Part shown: piece by piece, positions 31,641-43,575 of the stretch
Position numbering within the stretch: the first letter of the stretch is position 1
How the letters are laid out: each line of letters begins with the position of its first letter
Source of the DNA: Prorocentrum cordatum
Lineage: Eukaryota > Sar > Dinophyceae > Prorocentrales > Prorocentraceae
Direction of reading: 5' to 3'
DNA length: 64,000 nucleotides
Assembly: GCA_963575745.1 (NCBI GenBank)
Contig: CAUYUJ010005780.1
Span: 593,501 to 657,500, forward strand
The notes under the pieces: model-generated
The model's input: the letters and a program-made list of their open reading frames with translations, nothing else
What the model was told of the DNA's origin: nothing
Database searches by the model: none
Program-made: the position numbers and the translations under genes

Positions 31641-34070
31641 CGCTAGGGCCAAAGGCCCGCCGAGGCCGATTTGGGACACTTCATCCGTTTCCCTTCCCGC
31701 ACGCGCTTCCCCCAGCCATGTAGGAGAGACGCGGCGAATACGGTCTGATATGGAATGCCAGTGTTCTGTCGAGCTTGGATCCAACAGTGCAGCATAGGAT
31801 CTGCAATGAAGTTCGCAGGTATGTCAACATTGCAGGACACGCGGGAGGGACATGAGAGGAGGTCCCAAGAGGTCTCTTGATTTGTAGGAAACCCCTTGCA
31901 CGGGGATTCAAGAGGAATGCATTCGCTGCATATCTCAAGGAGCTCCGAACCCAACTTTGGAAGCGGTAGGTCACTTTAAAGACATCCCCTAAACACTTCT
32001 GTTTGGTGGAGGGCGGATGGTGTAATTTCTAAACATGCGATTTGTCCCAAAACATTGCCACCCGCACGCCCACTCCACAAAAACCGTTGCGCGCACCGCG
32101 AGACTGTTACGCGCGCGTTGCAATAGTGTCAGTTCCGGTAGCCGGAGCGATCCCCTAAGGGGCAGACGTGCATCAAAGGGGACACCTGGTGAAACGGGCA
32201 CAGGGAAGCAAACTCACGCATCCAACGAGTCCCTCCATCTCAGACGAAGTCTCCAGATAGTTCATGTAGCTTCTGTCCAAGAAAAGTGAGGAAACCCTGC
32301 GCCGACGCATGCTGGCGTAGAGCGGGCTGAACGCCCGACTGCACGAAGGGCCATGCCAGGCTCTGCGCAAGGTCGCCTCCCGTCGTACTGAGAGAGGCTC
32401 GGAAAGCGCGATCACTGCCATTATTTGTACCGCGGGTTCGTGTCGTGTCGAGACGTTGGTTCTTTACACCGCGGGGATCGTTCAAACTTGATTGATCGGC
32501 GGCTTCCGAAATGGCAAATCGTTCAACATCGACCGATTCTGGGTCGCCGACAGCGTTCAAGGTTGAACGCTGGCGGCGGGGTCGCAACCGGTCGACACAG
32601 CGCAAACCTACGGCACACGTTCTTCCCCAATCCGCCAGGAGCTATAGAACGGTGAAGATAAACCTGGAACGCAGATAGCGAGACTCTAAGATAGCTGCGC
32701 ACGCTGTAGGCACACAACGCTGACTCTAGCACGAAGAAGATCATATACATCTGTACGCGGTGAACCATACCATGCTTCTTTCTAGAACAGCCCAACTCAT
32801 CCTGGAACGCCGAAAATGATTCTAGAATCTCATTGGGGAGTAGGGACTGCGTGCTCGTTGAGACCGTCATGCAAACCCGCGTGCTCAGGCAGATGCGGCG
32901 AATGCAGGGGAGCGAAGTGACCCCGCGTGATCGCTCCCAGACCATGGGAAGGGACTACGTATTATGAAGTCTACGGGAGAAACATACTACATCTTACCCC
33001 GCCACGGTGGTTAGTGGAGGATGTACAGCGATGTGCGTACGCACGCCGATACATAACGTGGTGCATCCTGGAATGCATGAAACTACTCGGCGAATCATTT
33101 GTCGAGGTGAGATTTCACGCCCATGCGTATTCTTCCCTGGGCCCTACCCCTGACGAGAATACTCGAAACTTGAAGACTGCTGCGGATCGTTTAAGGCAAT
33201 TCTCGGAGCTGTTGGAGGCACTTCCCAAACCGTCTTGAGCCCTCTCTGGATCGTCTGGGGGGAATTCGCACCGCGCAGTGATCACGAAACATTTTTTATT
33301 TGAAGAGGCATAATGCACATTCAACATTACATCGGTTCTTGCCCGTGGGAGAGCCCTGCATGGCTCTGGTGTGGCCGTCGGGAAAGAGAAGTTTGGTGTC
33401 CGTTCCATGGGAGCCCAGGGGCCCCTGGCGCTGTCCGATTTGTGCCGCATTCGGAGCGGATTTTGAACACAATTGGGACAATATTTGGACCGGATTTAGT
33501 CCGGATTCGTTCATTCAAAAGGGAGACGCGAAGAACCATGAGAGAGAGGAGGAACAAGAAGAGCGAGGAGGAGCAAAAGGAAGGGCCAAACGCGGTCCAA
33601 ATGCAGGAAAAGCTGCGTTCAGTATCGCCGGCCAAGGCTCCCATGAACAGACATCGAAGGAGGGATCTGCAGGGCTTTAAACTGGCCGTCGGGGAAGAGA
33701 GTGGAGATCGTGGAGGTCGCGCGAAGCAATTCGGGGCAGCCTGGAGCTCGCAGCGTACCAGCGCGGCGAATCACAAGCGGGCTGGGCGGTCTAAACCGTT
33801 AGGGCCACGGGCCAGGGTGTCCACGAGCGACGTCAGGCCACAGACTGGGAGGGGAAGGTGGCACCCGCAATGGTCCACTGTTTTCGGACGTACAGTCAAA
33901 ACCGATAGTGAGGATGTGCGATGAGGATGCGAGCCCCTTGGACGCTCATGCCGAAGCTTTTCGAGCGGGGCTGGTAACCAAAAGGGGTTAAGGATGGACC
34001 GAGGAGCCAAGGATGCAAAGGTACCCTTCTTTACTATCGACTTCGAATGTAAGACACGCAATGCGGGCAT
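31640..34070. other. Intronic, less GC-rich, no gene recognised
   Basis: Composition drops towards AT compared with the flanks, and repeats are scarce. Short ORFs (70-200 codons) on both strands have no recognisable domain, including a 140-codon minus frame (32523-32945) and a 203-codon plus frame (33313-33924). It lies between PPR exon blocks 4 and 5. Confidence 0.4.
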
Positions 34071-34073
34071 GAT

Positions 34074-35021
34074 GATTACATCCGGCTGAAGCTTCGCTTG
34101 CCGTAGCCCACAAAGCAACATCAAAGCCTGCCGCCACTGCTTCCCCCATTCGCAAGCACATATTCCAGAGTTAAAGCTGACGATGTCGAGTTCCAACTTC
34201 GCTCCCCTACTCTCGTGGAACAGTGCCAGGGCCTGCTGCCACTGCCCACCTTTGTTACATGCACTCACTCCTGCGCTGAAACAGATCACATCTGGCTCCA
34301 ATATCCGTTTGCGCAGTTCACTGAGCAACATCATCGCCTGCTGCCATTGCCCTCCTTTCTCGCACGCGCTGATCGCAGCACTATAGCTGACGACGTCTGG
34401 TTCAACTGTTGCTTTCACCAACTGGCTTAACAACGATAGCGCATGCTGCCACCGGCCACACTTTTCGCACGAGCTGATCCCAGCATTAAAGGTGACAATG
34501 TTCGGGAACAACTCTGCTCCTGGCATCTCTTGGAGTAGCGACAACGCCTGCAGCCACTGCCCACCTTTCTCGCAAGCAGTGATTGCCGCATTGAAGGTGA
34601 TGGAATTCGGTGTTAATTTCCCCTCCGACACTTCGCTGAGCAACGACAGAGCCTGCTCCCACTGCACGCCTGTAACACATGCACTGACTCCAGCGCTGAA
34701 AATGACGACGTTTGACTCCAATGTCACTTGCATCGATTCGTGCAGTAATGCTAAAGCCTGCTGCCACTGTCCGCCACTCTGGCAAACGCTAACTACAGCA
34801 CTGTAGCTCACGATTGTCGGTGTCAAGTGTGCTTCAAACAAATCCTTCAGCAACGACAATGCCTGCTGCCACTGTCCATCATTCTTGCAAGCGCTGATTC
34901 CAGCGTTGCAACAAATGGTGTCGATCTCGACCGTCGCTTCCATCATCTCGCTGAACAACGACAATGCGTGCTGCCACCGTCCAACTTTCTCGCACGCGCT
35001 AACCGCAGAACTGTACGTGAT
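34074..35021 (-). CDS. PPR gene, exon block 4 (nine repeats)
   Basis: The largest block: 948 nt, 316 residues, nine 35-residue PPR motifs with no stop. It begins ITYSSAVSACEKVGRWQHAL and ends LRQAKLQPDVI. Typical motifs are VEPDVVSYSAAISACEKGGQ, WQQAMMLLSELRK and LEPDVICFSAGVSAC. The frame stays open past 34074 into IMPALRVLHSK, which lacks repeat features and is intron. The frame also starts earlier than any ATG, as expected of an internal exon. The helix-forming positions are well conserved, so it is under selection or young. Confidence 0.88.
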
Positions 35022-35029
35022 CGGGGCTG

Positions 35030-36060
35030 CCGTGAACTGCAGCCAGGAAGGCCCATATGTAGGGAAGAGTGGAGGACGCAGTGTAACCAGCTGGAAGGAT
35101 CATAGTGCGTTGCCGAGGCCCCAGGGAGGGCTCTTGAATATTTGTTCGGGAGTTCCTCCTCCTCCTCCTCTTCCTCTCTTCCTCCCTACTCCCAGACCTT
35201 CACAGCCCCCCTTCGTATCCTCACCTCCTTCACGTCTTCATCCTTCCCTCAATCATTCACATCTCCTATGTCATCAGCCTCCTTCTGGCATTTCTCCTCC
35301 TCGACCTGGCGCTGCCCCTCTTCCCAGCCCATCTCCAGCACTATCCTGCCCTCGCTTTCATCTCCCCCCCCCCCTCCCCCAACTCCTGACCTCCCCTGCC
35401 GTTCCTTCTCCTCCTCCCCCTCCCCCGTTCTCTTCCCCAATCTCCTGCTCGCCCACTCCTCTTTGTCATCCTCCCCTTCATTCTCCATTGTTGAAATTTT
35501 AGAATAATTCAAGATGGCGGTAAGGAGACAGAGGCCCTCTCGTGAGCGTTCGCGGGTAACTTGGGACACGATTGATGACGATTGCGCGACGGCCACACAG
35601 GCCACTCTGTTTGCGACCATAGATGCTATCGCCGCTCACTGTCTCTTGTGCTGCATATCATTTATTCCGTGCTGTCTCACTGTCTCCTCCGCTTGGCCGG
35701 CTTTGGGACTCTCACCGCTTGCTGCGACAACATCTAACTCGAGGGGACAACAACAAAACACTACCCATGGGCGACGGCCGTCTTTCGACGCCTCGCGGTG
35801 GTAATATAATGCGTACAATGAGATCCTAAATGTTGTGCTGAGCATCCGAAGGGTCTATGGTGGGCCTCCTGGCTGCTGGGCACCTCTCAAAGGTCGTGGA
35901 ACCGACTATGGGCATCTTGGATGCACTGCGACTACTGCAGGCAATCCGGTAGCCGTCCGCAACCGATCCAGGTGGTCTGGTGACGTCGGGCGTCCCCTGG
36001 TTCCAGTGGGTTTCGGTTCTTGGAGCCCCTCTCGCACTGAACGTACTAGAACTACTGAGG
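35030..36060. other. Intron with CTC-rich tract
   Basis: 35150-35490 is pyrimidine-rich CTCCTCC/CCTTCCTC sequence. The rest has no recognised feature. Confidence 0.5.
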
Positions 36061-36061
36061 C

Positions 36062-36277
36062 GATGACAGCGTCGGGCTCCAAGTTGGTCTCTTGCAACAT
36101 TGTGAACAAAGACAACGCTTGCGCCCACTGGAAGCATTTCTCGCAAGCGCTGATTGCAGCACTGTAACAAATGACGTCTGGATTCAGCTTCGCCTCCCAT
36201 ATGTGGTTGAACAGAAACAAAGCCTGCTGCCACTGCGCGCCTTTCTCGCACGCGCTGATCCCAGCGCTGTAGCTGAC
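36062..36277 (-). CDS. PPR gene, exon block 3 (two repeats)
   Basis: 72 residues: VSYSAGISACEKGAQWQQAL, IWEAKLNPDVICYSAAISAC, EKCFQWAQALSLF, LQETNLEPDAVI. Two PPR repeats, one with an extra residue (PDAVI). The head has CCCTAGTCAG followed by CTACAGC, matching the other exon heads. Downstream the frame continues into unrelated sequence. Confidence 0.82.
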
Positions 36278-36279
36278 TA

Positions 36280-37200
36280 GGGCTGACCCGTGGACTCCGT
36301 CCACGACATCTTTCTTGAATGGTTCTCGAAGGAACGGCGGAGACTTTGCCGAAGACCTATAAGGACGGCGGCGGCCGGGGCGGCGGCAGCGAGACCGCGT
36401 CTTCGCGTCCGAGCTCTAGCAGCGCTCCAGCAGCTTGGCCGTCGCGGGGCCGCCATCGTCGGCGTCATGGTCGTCGCCGCCGCGAGGCCGCCGTCGTACC
36501 CGTAGTAGTCGGCGTCGTTGTCGTGGTGGTGGTGTTGGTCGTCGTGGACTGGAAGGAGGCTGGCGACGTCGATAGGACTGACCCGTGGACTCCGTCCACG
36601 AATTCTACACGAACTGGCATCTGATTGCGGGGCCCGACCTCACATTCCGCGAATGCTACTGTGTGCTGCTGCTTGCTGCCGCTTCTGTGCACTCTTAGTA
36701 ATGCTTGAGGCCACTGCTGCGTATTCTTGCTGCTTGTGGCTGCAGGTTGTTGCTGATGGCCAATTCCGCTTGGTGCGTGCTTCTACCCGCTGCCTGCCGC
36801 TGCTTGCTGCTGCTGTGTGCCGCCGCTGCTGCTGTCTGCTTCGTGCCCACGGGAGAGATCGATGCTGCCCCAGGGCACTCGAAATGTCGCACGGTGGACT
36901 GTGCATGGGGGCTCACTGTGGACGCGCAGGAAGCCACGTCCTTTTGGGCGCCGTCTCCGCGCCCCTCTGGGATCAGACTGCGCTGGGGACTGCGCACCCT
37001 GGAGGCCTCTGGTGTATCTCGCCTCACTTGGGCGGCAACGGCGAATGGCGCCCTGGAGCTGGGAGGCACTAGTAAAGGGCAGTAGCGTCCATGTTGCCGT
37101 TCATTATTCGGCGCTCTTTCGCTCGCGCCCTCACCCGCGGAGGGGAGCAACGCTCCGATGCGGCCACTGATGGCGGGCGCTTCCTTCTTCTTGGGAACCG
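36280..37200. other. Intronic spacer
   Basis: Contains a GACCCGTGGACTCCGTCCACGA word at both about 36283-36304 and 36580-36601, so it is a direct duplication about 297 bp apart. A CTGCTTGCTGCC-rich stretch (36660-36835) resembles 29880-29990. No gene recognised. Confidence 0.45.
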
Positions 37201-37450
37201 TTTGGGGGCCTGTCGGGGTTTCGCCCCTTGGGCCCGTTTGGGCCATTTTGGGACGGCTTTGACGCCTCTGGGGCCGGCTTGGGGCCCTCTTGGGCCATAT
37301 TTGGCCGCTCTTGGGGCTGCCTTGAGTGACTCTTGGGCCGTCGTGGGCGCCTCAGGAGCGGTCCTGGGGCCGTCTTGGGGCCTGGGGCCGTCTTGGGCCG
37401 TCTTGGGGCCCTCACGGGGCGCTCCTGAAACGTCCTGGGGCGATCTTGGG
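37200..37450 (-). repeat. CCAAGA family, inverted orientation
   Basis: G-rich block (TTGGGCCGTCTTGGGG) in the intron between PPR blocks 2 and 3. It is followed by the 100-bp repeats. Confidence 0.6.
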
Positions 37451-37529
37451 GGCGTGAATTGTCCTCTTGGACGCTTTGAATTTGAAAAAGCACGGGAATT
37501 GTGAAAATGCACGTTTCCCTTAGGATTGG

Positions 37530-37880
37530 GCCGATGTGTCCTGAGTGGAGTTGTAAACGCACCTCGCCTAGCCGAGACCTCGCGGCCCCCTTGGAAGGGG
37601 GCTGCGGATGGCGCAATTGACGCCACTTTCGATGGCCCCTGGCGGAGAAGAGTTGGAAACGCACCTAGCCGAGGTCTCTCGGTTCCCTGGGGTGGCTGCG
37701 AATTGCACAATTGTTGTTTTTTTTCCGTGGGCTCTTTGGGGGCCCAACAGAGGGGAGTTGTAAACACACCCGACCGAGACCTCGCTGTTCCTTGGAGGGC
37801 TGCGAACTGCACAATTGTCGCCGCTGTCGTAGGCTTGTTGGAGGCCCAGCGGAGGGGAGTTGGAAACACGCCAGCGCGGC
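37530..37880 (-). repeat. Tandem repeat of about 100 bp, inverted relative to 48.4 kb
   Basis: Three to four degenerate units with GGAGTTGTAAACGCACC, CCGAGACCTCGCGG and GGCTGCGAATTGCACAATTG. They are the reverse complement of the array at 48430-48950 (GAACCGCGAGGTCTCGGCTG, CAACTCCCCTCCGCTGGGCC). Confidence 0.75.
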
Positions 37881-37964
37881 AGTAGCGAAAGGAAGGCGAC
37901 GATTCCAGCTGAACCAATTTTCATAGAACGGTAACCCGTCTCCATAAAAAAAATGCTCCGACAG

Positions 37965-37969
<5 letters not shown>

Positions 37970-38015
<46 letters not shown>

Positions 38016-38125
38016 CGCGACGAGGACGACCACGACGATTCCAGCTGAACCTGCCTCCGTCGTGCGGTAAGCCCGTCTTCATATGTTTCTTCTGCATTTG
38101 TATATATATACACACACACACTCAT
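37970..38125. repeat. CGA microsatellite and TA/CA microsatellite
   Basis: (CGA)n at 37970-38020 and TATATATA followed by CACACACA at 38101-38121. Confidence 0.85.
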
Positions 38126-38149
38126 AAAAATCGACTGGGCGGCGCGCTC

Positions 38150-39245
38150 GGGGCGGCCCGCTTGGGGCGCCACCCCGCTGGGCTCCCCCAGCAGCCCTCG
38201 AACGCTGCGACAGTTTTGCTGTTCGCTGCCGCCCGCGCTGGCGACGGCGTCGCAAACCACCGCCCTCCCCCCCGTCGTTTCGTCTTCGCCCGCCGCTGTT
38301 AAGACTCCGCCCGCCCCTCGCCGTCGTTAGCACCCCCCCTTCCCGTCCAATTGCCGCCATTGTCGTCGCGGCGCCCTCCGCGCGTCGCACGCGCGTTCCC
38401 CGACCGCCGTCGCCGTGCGCCCCCCCGCCCGCAGTCGCTGCGCCGTCGTCGCGCCCTCCCCCCGCCAGTCGCCGTTGCGCCCCACGCGCCGTCGTTGCCT
38501 CACCCCGCCTCCAAGCTTGTCGCTTCCGATGCTGTCGGCATCGGAATCCGCGACCGTCGCAGTGTCCTCGCGCGCCTAACCGCGCAAGCTCCCAGGGAGG
38601 CCCCATCACTTCCCAACTACTGTGTTTTGTTTCGTTCGACCGTGCCCTTCGAACTATCCTCTAAGACTTGGAGCCCTCAGGGCGCGCTCCATGCACGTAG
38701 CCCTGTAGGAGGCCCCGTGCTTCATGAGCGTCGGCGTCGGCAACGGCGTCGGCAACGGCGTCGTCGTCGTCGGCGGCGGCGGCGTCGGCGTCGGCGCCGG
38801 GGCCGTAGTCGTCGCGGTCGTCGCCCTTGCCAAGGGGGGGGAGAAAGGAGGGGGTCTGGACACCTCCGAATATTCATACAGGTCGGAAGGGGGGCGCTCT
38901 GGGACCCCAGAGTACTTGTTCCAGAGGGGGGGGGTCCGGACATCCCCCCTTGTCGCTTTTTGTGTAGGGTGGGGATTCGCGCCGCCCCTGCCAACAGCGT
39001 CACAGAACGCTGTTTCAATCTTCTTGGACACAACCCAACGTGCATCGAGCGTGGCGGCTCTGCCTGCGTCGCCCTCCTGGCACCCAACGGTCGGCGCGCG
39101 CGCGAAGCGTGGCGGCGACCACCCGGCGCCCCCACAGCCAGGCCGTGACCGAGAAACGGGGTGGCCGGCAGCGCGTCGAACCGCCATCGGCCACGCACTC
39201 GCCGCAGGATTGGATATAACTCGGCGATCCCCGAGGGGCAATATC
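38150..39245. other. GC-rich intronic stretch
   Basis: CCGCC/GTCGTC-rich, with GGCGTCGGCAACGGCGTCGG repeats at 38728-38790. Long frames on both strands are composition artefacts. It may include the decayed 3' end of the LINE remnant that follows. Confidence 0.4.
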
Positions 39246-39249
39246 GAGC

Positions 39250-40378
39250 TAGGCCCGCGCCGCTGCTCTCCGCGCCCCACGATGCACCCAGCCCGCCGCA
39301 GGCCTCGTCCACGGCCGAAGTCCGCAGAGCTTTGTGTTCCATCCGGGCGGCAGAAATGCCGCGAGCGCTGACGTCCTCAACTCATTGCGACAGGGCGTGA
39401 GAAATGTTGCCAGCAAACCATGGCCGCCACTGCGCCACCGAGATGGTCTGGGCAGAAAATCTCTCCAGGCTGCGGAATGCCCGCGACCTCGCCTCAACCA
39501 AGGGCCCGCCCGTGGACCTGGCCTCCCGGGCGATGATCCGGAGATTCGCTTCCTTGGCCCGTAAAGAAAGACGTCGGCATCCCTGTCAGGTCCAAGCACG
39601 GGCGCGACAGCAGCAAGGGCAGCAAGGGGCCGTTCCAGGGGCATCGCACCAAATTCTTCATGCACCCAGGCTCCATGTCCCGCTACCCTGGCGGGAGATG
39701 GTCCATTTGGGCCACGTAGGGCATGACTGGCGGAACGCACGCCGAATAGGCGAGCGCAGCGGCGTGCAGACCGCCGCCAGCATGGCCCCAGAAGGAGGAC
39801 TGCTCCATATAATTTTCGCATCGGTTTCTCCCACGGTTTGGCCGCCCACCGCGGGCGCGGCAACTCCTGTTGCACCGCGCGCCGGGCTGCTGTTTGTCGC
39901 GGCTCAGCGAGGCCGGCCAAAACGCACTTGTTCACGCTCCACCCCAGACCAGACATGGTCCAAACTCCGCCATGATGGATGCCAACGTCGGGGCCGCACT
40001 CCGCCAATCCCGCAAAACCAAAACATTGTCATCGGCGTGCGCCGTTGTGAGCGCGCACGGCACCGCGTCGCAACTGCGGCGCAGCAGCAACTCGACAACG
40101 ATCGCGACCACATGGGAGAGAGCGAACCATCCTGTTTGACGCTGCTGTCCACGTGGAATCCTGTTTGCTGCCCTCCCCCACGCCACCAACCAACACCAGC
40201 TAGTGTGGCACAGCGTCGTAATCATATTGAACAATCCTTCGGGACAGCCCACATGGGCCAGGGTGGCGAGGATAGATGATCGCGCGACGTTCGGGAAAGC
40301 AGCGCGGAAGTCCGGGAGGGCCGCGTTGCCTGCGTCCTCTGTGCGCTCATCGACAACCGCACTGTTGCTGATCATCAA
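39250..40378 (-). pseudogene. LINE-type reverse transcriptase remnant
   Basis: In the frame from 40378: LPDFRAAFPNVARSSILATL (the palm DFxxAFP block), GCPEGLFNMITTL, GWFALSHVVAIVVELLLRR (the GCPLSP..FALVVDPLLRR block, damaged) and HADDNVLVLRDW (the F/YADD box as HADD). After a frame change near 40000 the thumb side continues VNKCVLAGL, AAKPWEKPMRKL, as in dinoflagellate LINE proteins. The motif order is right, but several key residues are altered and the frame is broken, so it is an old non-LTR fragment, probably lying in a PPR intron. Confidence 0.65.
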
Positions 40379-40499
40379 GCGACCAGGCAGCGAGCAGCGA
40401 GGAGCGCGGATTGAGATGCGAGGAGAAAGGTGGAGGTTGAGAACCGAGAGCTGGCCAACACACGAAGATCCTGGTGGCTTCGGCCCGCGTGCGGCCGAA

Positions 40500-40720
40500 C
40501 TGGCTTCCTCTTGGGTCGATCACAAGGCCCTCCTGGGGTCAACTTAGGGCCTTGATTGGGGCTCTCGGGCTCCCTTGGGGCCTTCCAGCGCCTCCTGGGG
40601 TAATTAATCCGGGCGTCCCTTGGGGTGGGTACTGTTTGCGGCTGTGTAGGGCCGTATTGAAGCAGTCTTGGGGACATCTTGGAGGTTTGCTGGGCCCATC
40701 TTGAGCCATTTTGGGGCGTA
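40500..40720 (-). repeat. CCAAGA family, inverted orientation
   Basis: Short G-rich block with CTTGGGGCC / TCTTGGGG words. Confidence 0.55.
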
Positions 40721-40924
40721 TTGGGCGTTCCTGGGAGTTCGTGCGGGCACGAGGTCCTGGGAGCTCGTGCGGGCACGGGGGGGTTTCTTGGAAAGCCCTC
40801 TGCCTTGCGCGGGGCATTCCCGGAGCCGAAAAATCGATAGATCCGCTGATCCGGCGTTTGGGTTTCTGAGAGCGTGGGCTTGAGCTCGCTCAAGCTTCGC
40901 TCTGTCGGGGGAGCGGGCGGGGCT

Positions 40925-42310
40925 GACGCCGTTCAGGCCCGGGAGGACGAGTAAGGGGGGGGCTGACGCCATTCAGGCCCGGGAAGGAGGAAGGGGGGTG
41001 TAGGGGGGGCGGCTGACGCCATTCAGGCACGGAGGGAGGAGGGCAGGCCCGAGGGGAGGGGGGGGTGTGGGGGGGGGGCGGCTGACGCCATTCAGGCCCG
41101 GGAGGGAGGAGGGCAGGGCCGAGGGAGGAGGGGGGGGAGGGGGGGACTGACGCCATTCAAGCCCGGGAGGGGAGAGGGGGGGGTCCGCTCTGTCGGGGGG
41201 GGGCGGGGGCTGACGCCATTCAGGCCCAGGAAGGAGGAAAGGGGGTGTTTGGGGGGGGGGGGGGGGGGACGCCATTCAGGCCCGGGGAGGATGGGAGGGC
41301 AGCCCGCGCGGGAGGAGGGGGGGGGAAGGGGGGGGCTGACGCCATTTAGGCCCGGGAGGGAAGAGGGGGAGGGGGGTCGCTCTGTCGGGGGGGGAGGGGG
41401 GGGCGGGGGGGGAGTACGCCATTCATGCCCGGGAGGAGGGAGGGGGGGGCTTCCGGCTGACGCCATTCAGGAGAGGGGGGGGGGGGGCTCTGTCGGCGGG
41501 GGCGGGGGCTGACGCCATTCAGGCCCGGGAGGAAGGGAGGGGGGGGGGGGGGGGGGCAGACGCCTTTCAGGCCCCGGAGGGAGGGGGGGGGGAACGCCAT
41601 GGGGAACAGGGGGGGGGGGAACGCCATGGCTGATATCACTCAGGCCCGAGAGGAGAAAGACGGGGCGAGGGGGTGGGGGGGAGCCAAAACTCCCTCCCCG
41701 CCCGCAAGCCGTCTCGCTCGCTCCCACCCGCCCTCCCAACACATACGCACCCGAGCCTGGCCCGAGCCGCAGCACATGCAGCAGTCGTCTTTGGATGGCC
41801 AGCTACTGGGGGCCAATCCGCCGCCACCGCCGCCGCCGCAGCCGCAGCCGCCGCAGCCGCCGCCGCCGCAGCCGCCTCAGCCGCCGCAGCCGCCGCCGCC
41901 GCCAAGTGTACTCTGTATTGTTTGTTGACAGGGATGATGGGGTGAGGCCACATCGGGTTGGCTGCGCATGCTCCGAATTTGGAGGCGTAATGCGTTTTGT
42001 ATGTTTTTTGGTACAAAAGGATGGTGGGGAGGGGGGCCTGCATTGTCCCTGGTTGGCTCCCAGTCGCCTGGGGGAGAGGGTGGAACATATATTGACGCCA
42101 TGGTTGACGCCATTCACACCCGGGAGGGGGATCTGGGAGGGGAGGGGGGCTGACGCCACGGCTGACGCCATTCAGGCCTGGGAGAGGAGAGGGGGGTGGG
42201 AGGGCAGACGCCATGGCTGACGTTATTTACGCTTAGGACGGGGGAGTCGGGCGGGGGGCGGGGGCTGACGCCATGGCTGACGCAATTCAGGCCCCGAAGG
42301 TGGGAGGGGA
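40925..42310. repeat. G-rich minisatellite, TGACGCCATTCAGGCCCGGG unit
   Basis: About eighteen units of 45-70 bp. Each has the word TGACGCCATTCAGGCCCGGG followed by a run of G and GGA with many stretches of 7-14 Gs on the plus strand. The most G-dense part is 41000-41620. A (CCGCCGCAG)n triplet block sits at 41815-41900, and the last degenerate units are at 42090-42300. Such strands favour G-quadruplexes. Gly/Pro-rich frames here are not genes. Confidence 0.85.
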
Positions 42311-42599
42311 CATCCCATCAGTTTGGCTGTTTAGCGAGATCGTCACTGTCGAATATCCGAAGGTTGCCCAAGCGAGATCAACATCTCTATCTTATGAGCA
42401 TGTCTCGAGCGAGTGCTCTACGTTTACACATAAAAGGCCATCCTTTGCAAGCAGAATCGGTAGCACCCCAGATCGGCGGCTCTGGCCGGAGGCCACTACA
42501 ATAGCTGAACCTTTCCGAAAACCATGCTTGAGGAATCTCATCTATTTTTCGCCTGTCAGGAGACTCTCGGCGAGGCCTCCGCAGAGCATGTCAGGGCCA

Positions 42600-42730
42600 C
42601 CTCGGCGTCATTGTGGGCTGCCTTCCGGGCTCTGTGGGGCCGCGTGAGGTCCTCCGGGAGCTCGTCATGGCTGCGTGGGGCGTCTTGGGGGCGCTCCAGA
42701 GCCGCTCTAGGGCCCTCAGGACAGCTCTAG
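42600..42730 (-). repeat. CCAAGA family fragment, inverted
   Basis: GGGCTGCCTTCCGGGCTC / GCGTCTTGGGGGCGC words directly downstream of PPR block 2. The stretch 42310-42600 has no recognised feature. Confidence 0.4.
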
Positions 42731-42790
42731 GAGCCGCATCCATTCGGGCCTCAGTCCTTTCTCGCACACGCGGGCCCAGCATGTTAAAAA

Positions 42791-43000
42791 AATGACGTCG
42801 GGTTCCAACTTCTCCTCCCGAATCTCGCTGAGCAACGATAGAGCCTTCTGCCACTGGTCGCTTTTCTCGCATGCGCTTATCCCAGCGTTGTAGCTGATCA
42901 CGTCGGGATGTAACATCACATCCCTCATCTCGTCGAGCAGAGACAGAGCCTGCTGCCACTGGTTGCATTTCTCGCACGCGCTGATCCCAGCGTTATAACA
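42791..43000 (-). CDS. PPR gene, exon block 2 (two repeats)
   Basis: 210 nt, exactly two 35-residue repeats: YNAGISACEKCNQWQQALSL, LDEMRDVMLHPDVISYNAG, ISACEKSDQWQKALSLL, EIREEKLEPDVI. It begins at YNAG and ends at PDVI, the same register as the other blocks. The frame continues into FLTCWARV, which is intronic. Exact splice sites are unclear: the head lacks a clean AG next to the repeat start. Confidence 0.85.
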
Positions 43001-43575
43001 GAAACGGCCAAGAGACTTGTTAACGCGCTCTCGTGCGCCTGGTGGGGCCTCTCGAGGCTTCCGGAGCGTTCTGGAGGCGTGGGAATGGGCACCAACACCA
43101 ACACAAAGGGGTTGCCTCGAAAGGGGGAATTTGATCCCAGATGAACCTCCGGCCACCTAGGAAGCCCGAATATTGCCACCAGTTCCAAGATCGGGGTTAT
43201 CTTTCCCGGTCGAGGCACACCGCCGATGTTGGTGTTGGTGTCACCCTCTAAGCATCCGATTCTGGGGCGATCCTGGTGCCGTCCCTGAACCGTCGGGGGC
43301 GGGTGTTGGGGCCGTCGTGGGCCCGTCTTTGGCCGCGCTTGGGCCTCCCTTGGGGCGGCCGCCAAGGTGGCGGAGTTGCGGTCGAGCTTGATTGGAGAGG
43401 ATACGCGAGAGGACACAAGACCCTTCGAAGGGCAAAATTGCCATGGGAATCTAGGAGGCATGGGTCGCTAAACACAGGACACACTACCCTTGATTTGGCA
43501 GGGCCGACCGAATAATGAAACTCGGCTGTGTGTGGCTCCCTCTCTGACACGCGCACGGCCCCGAACTGTAATATA

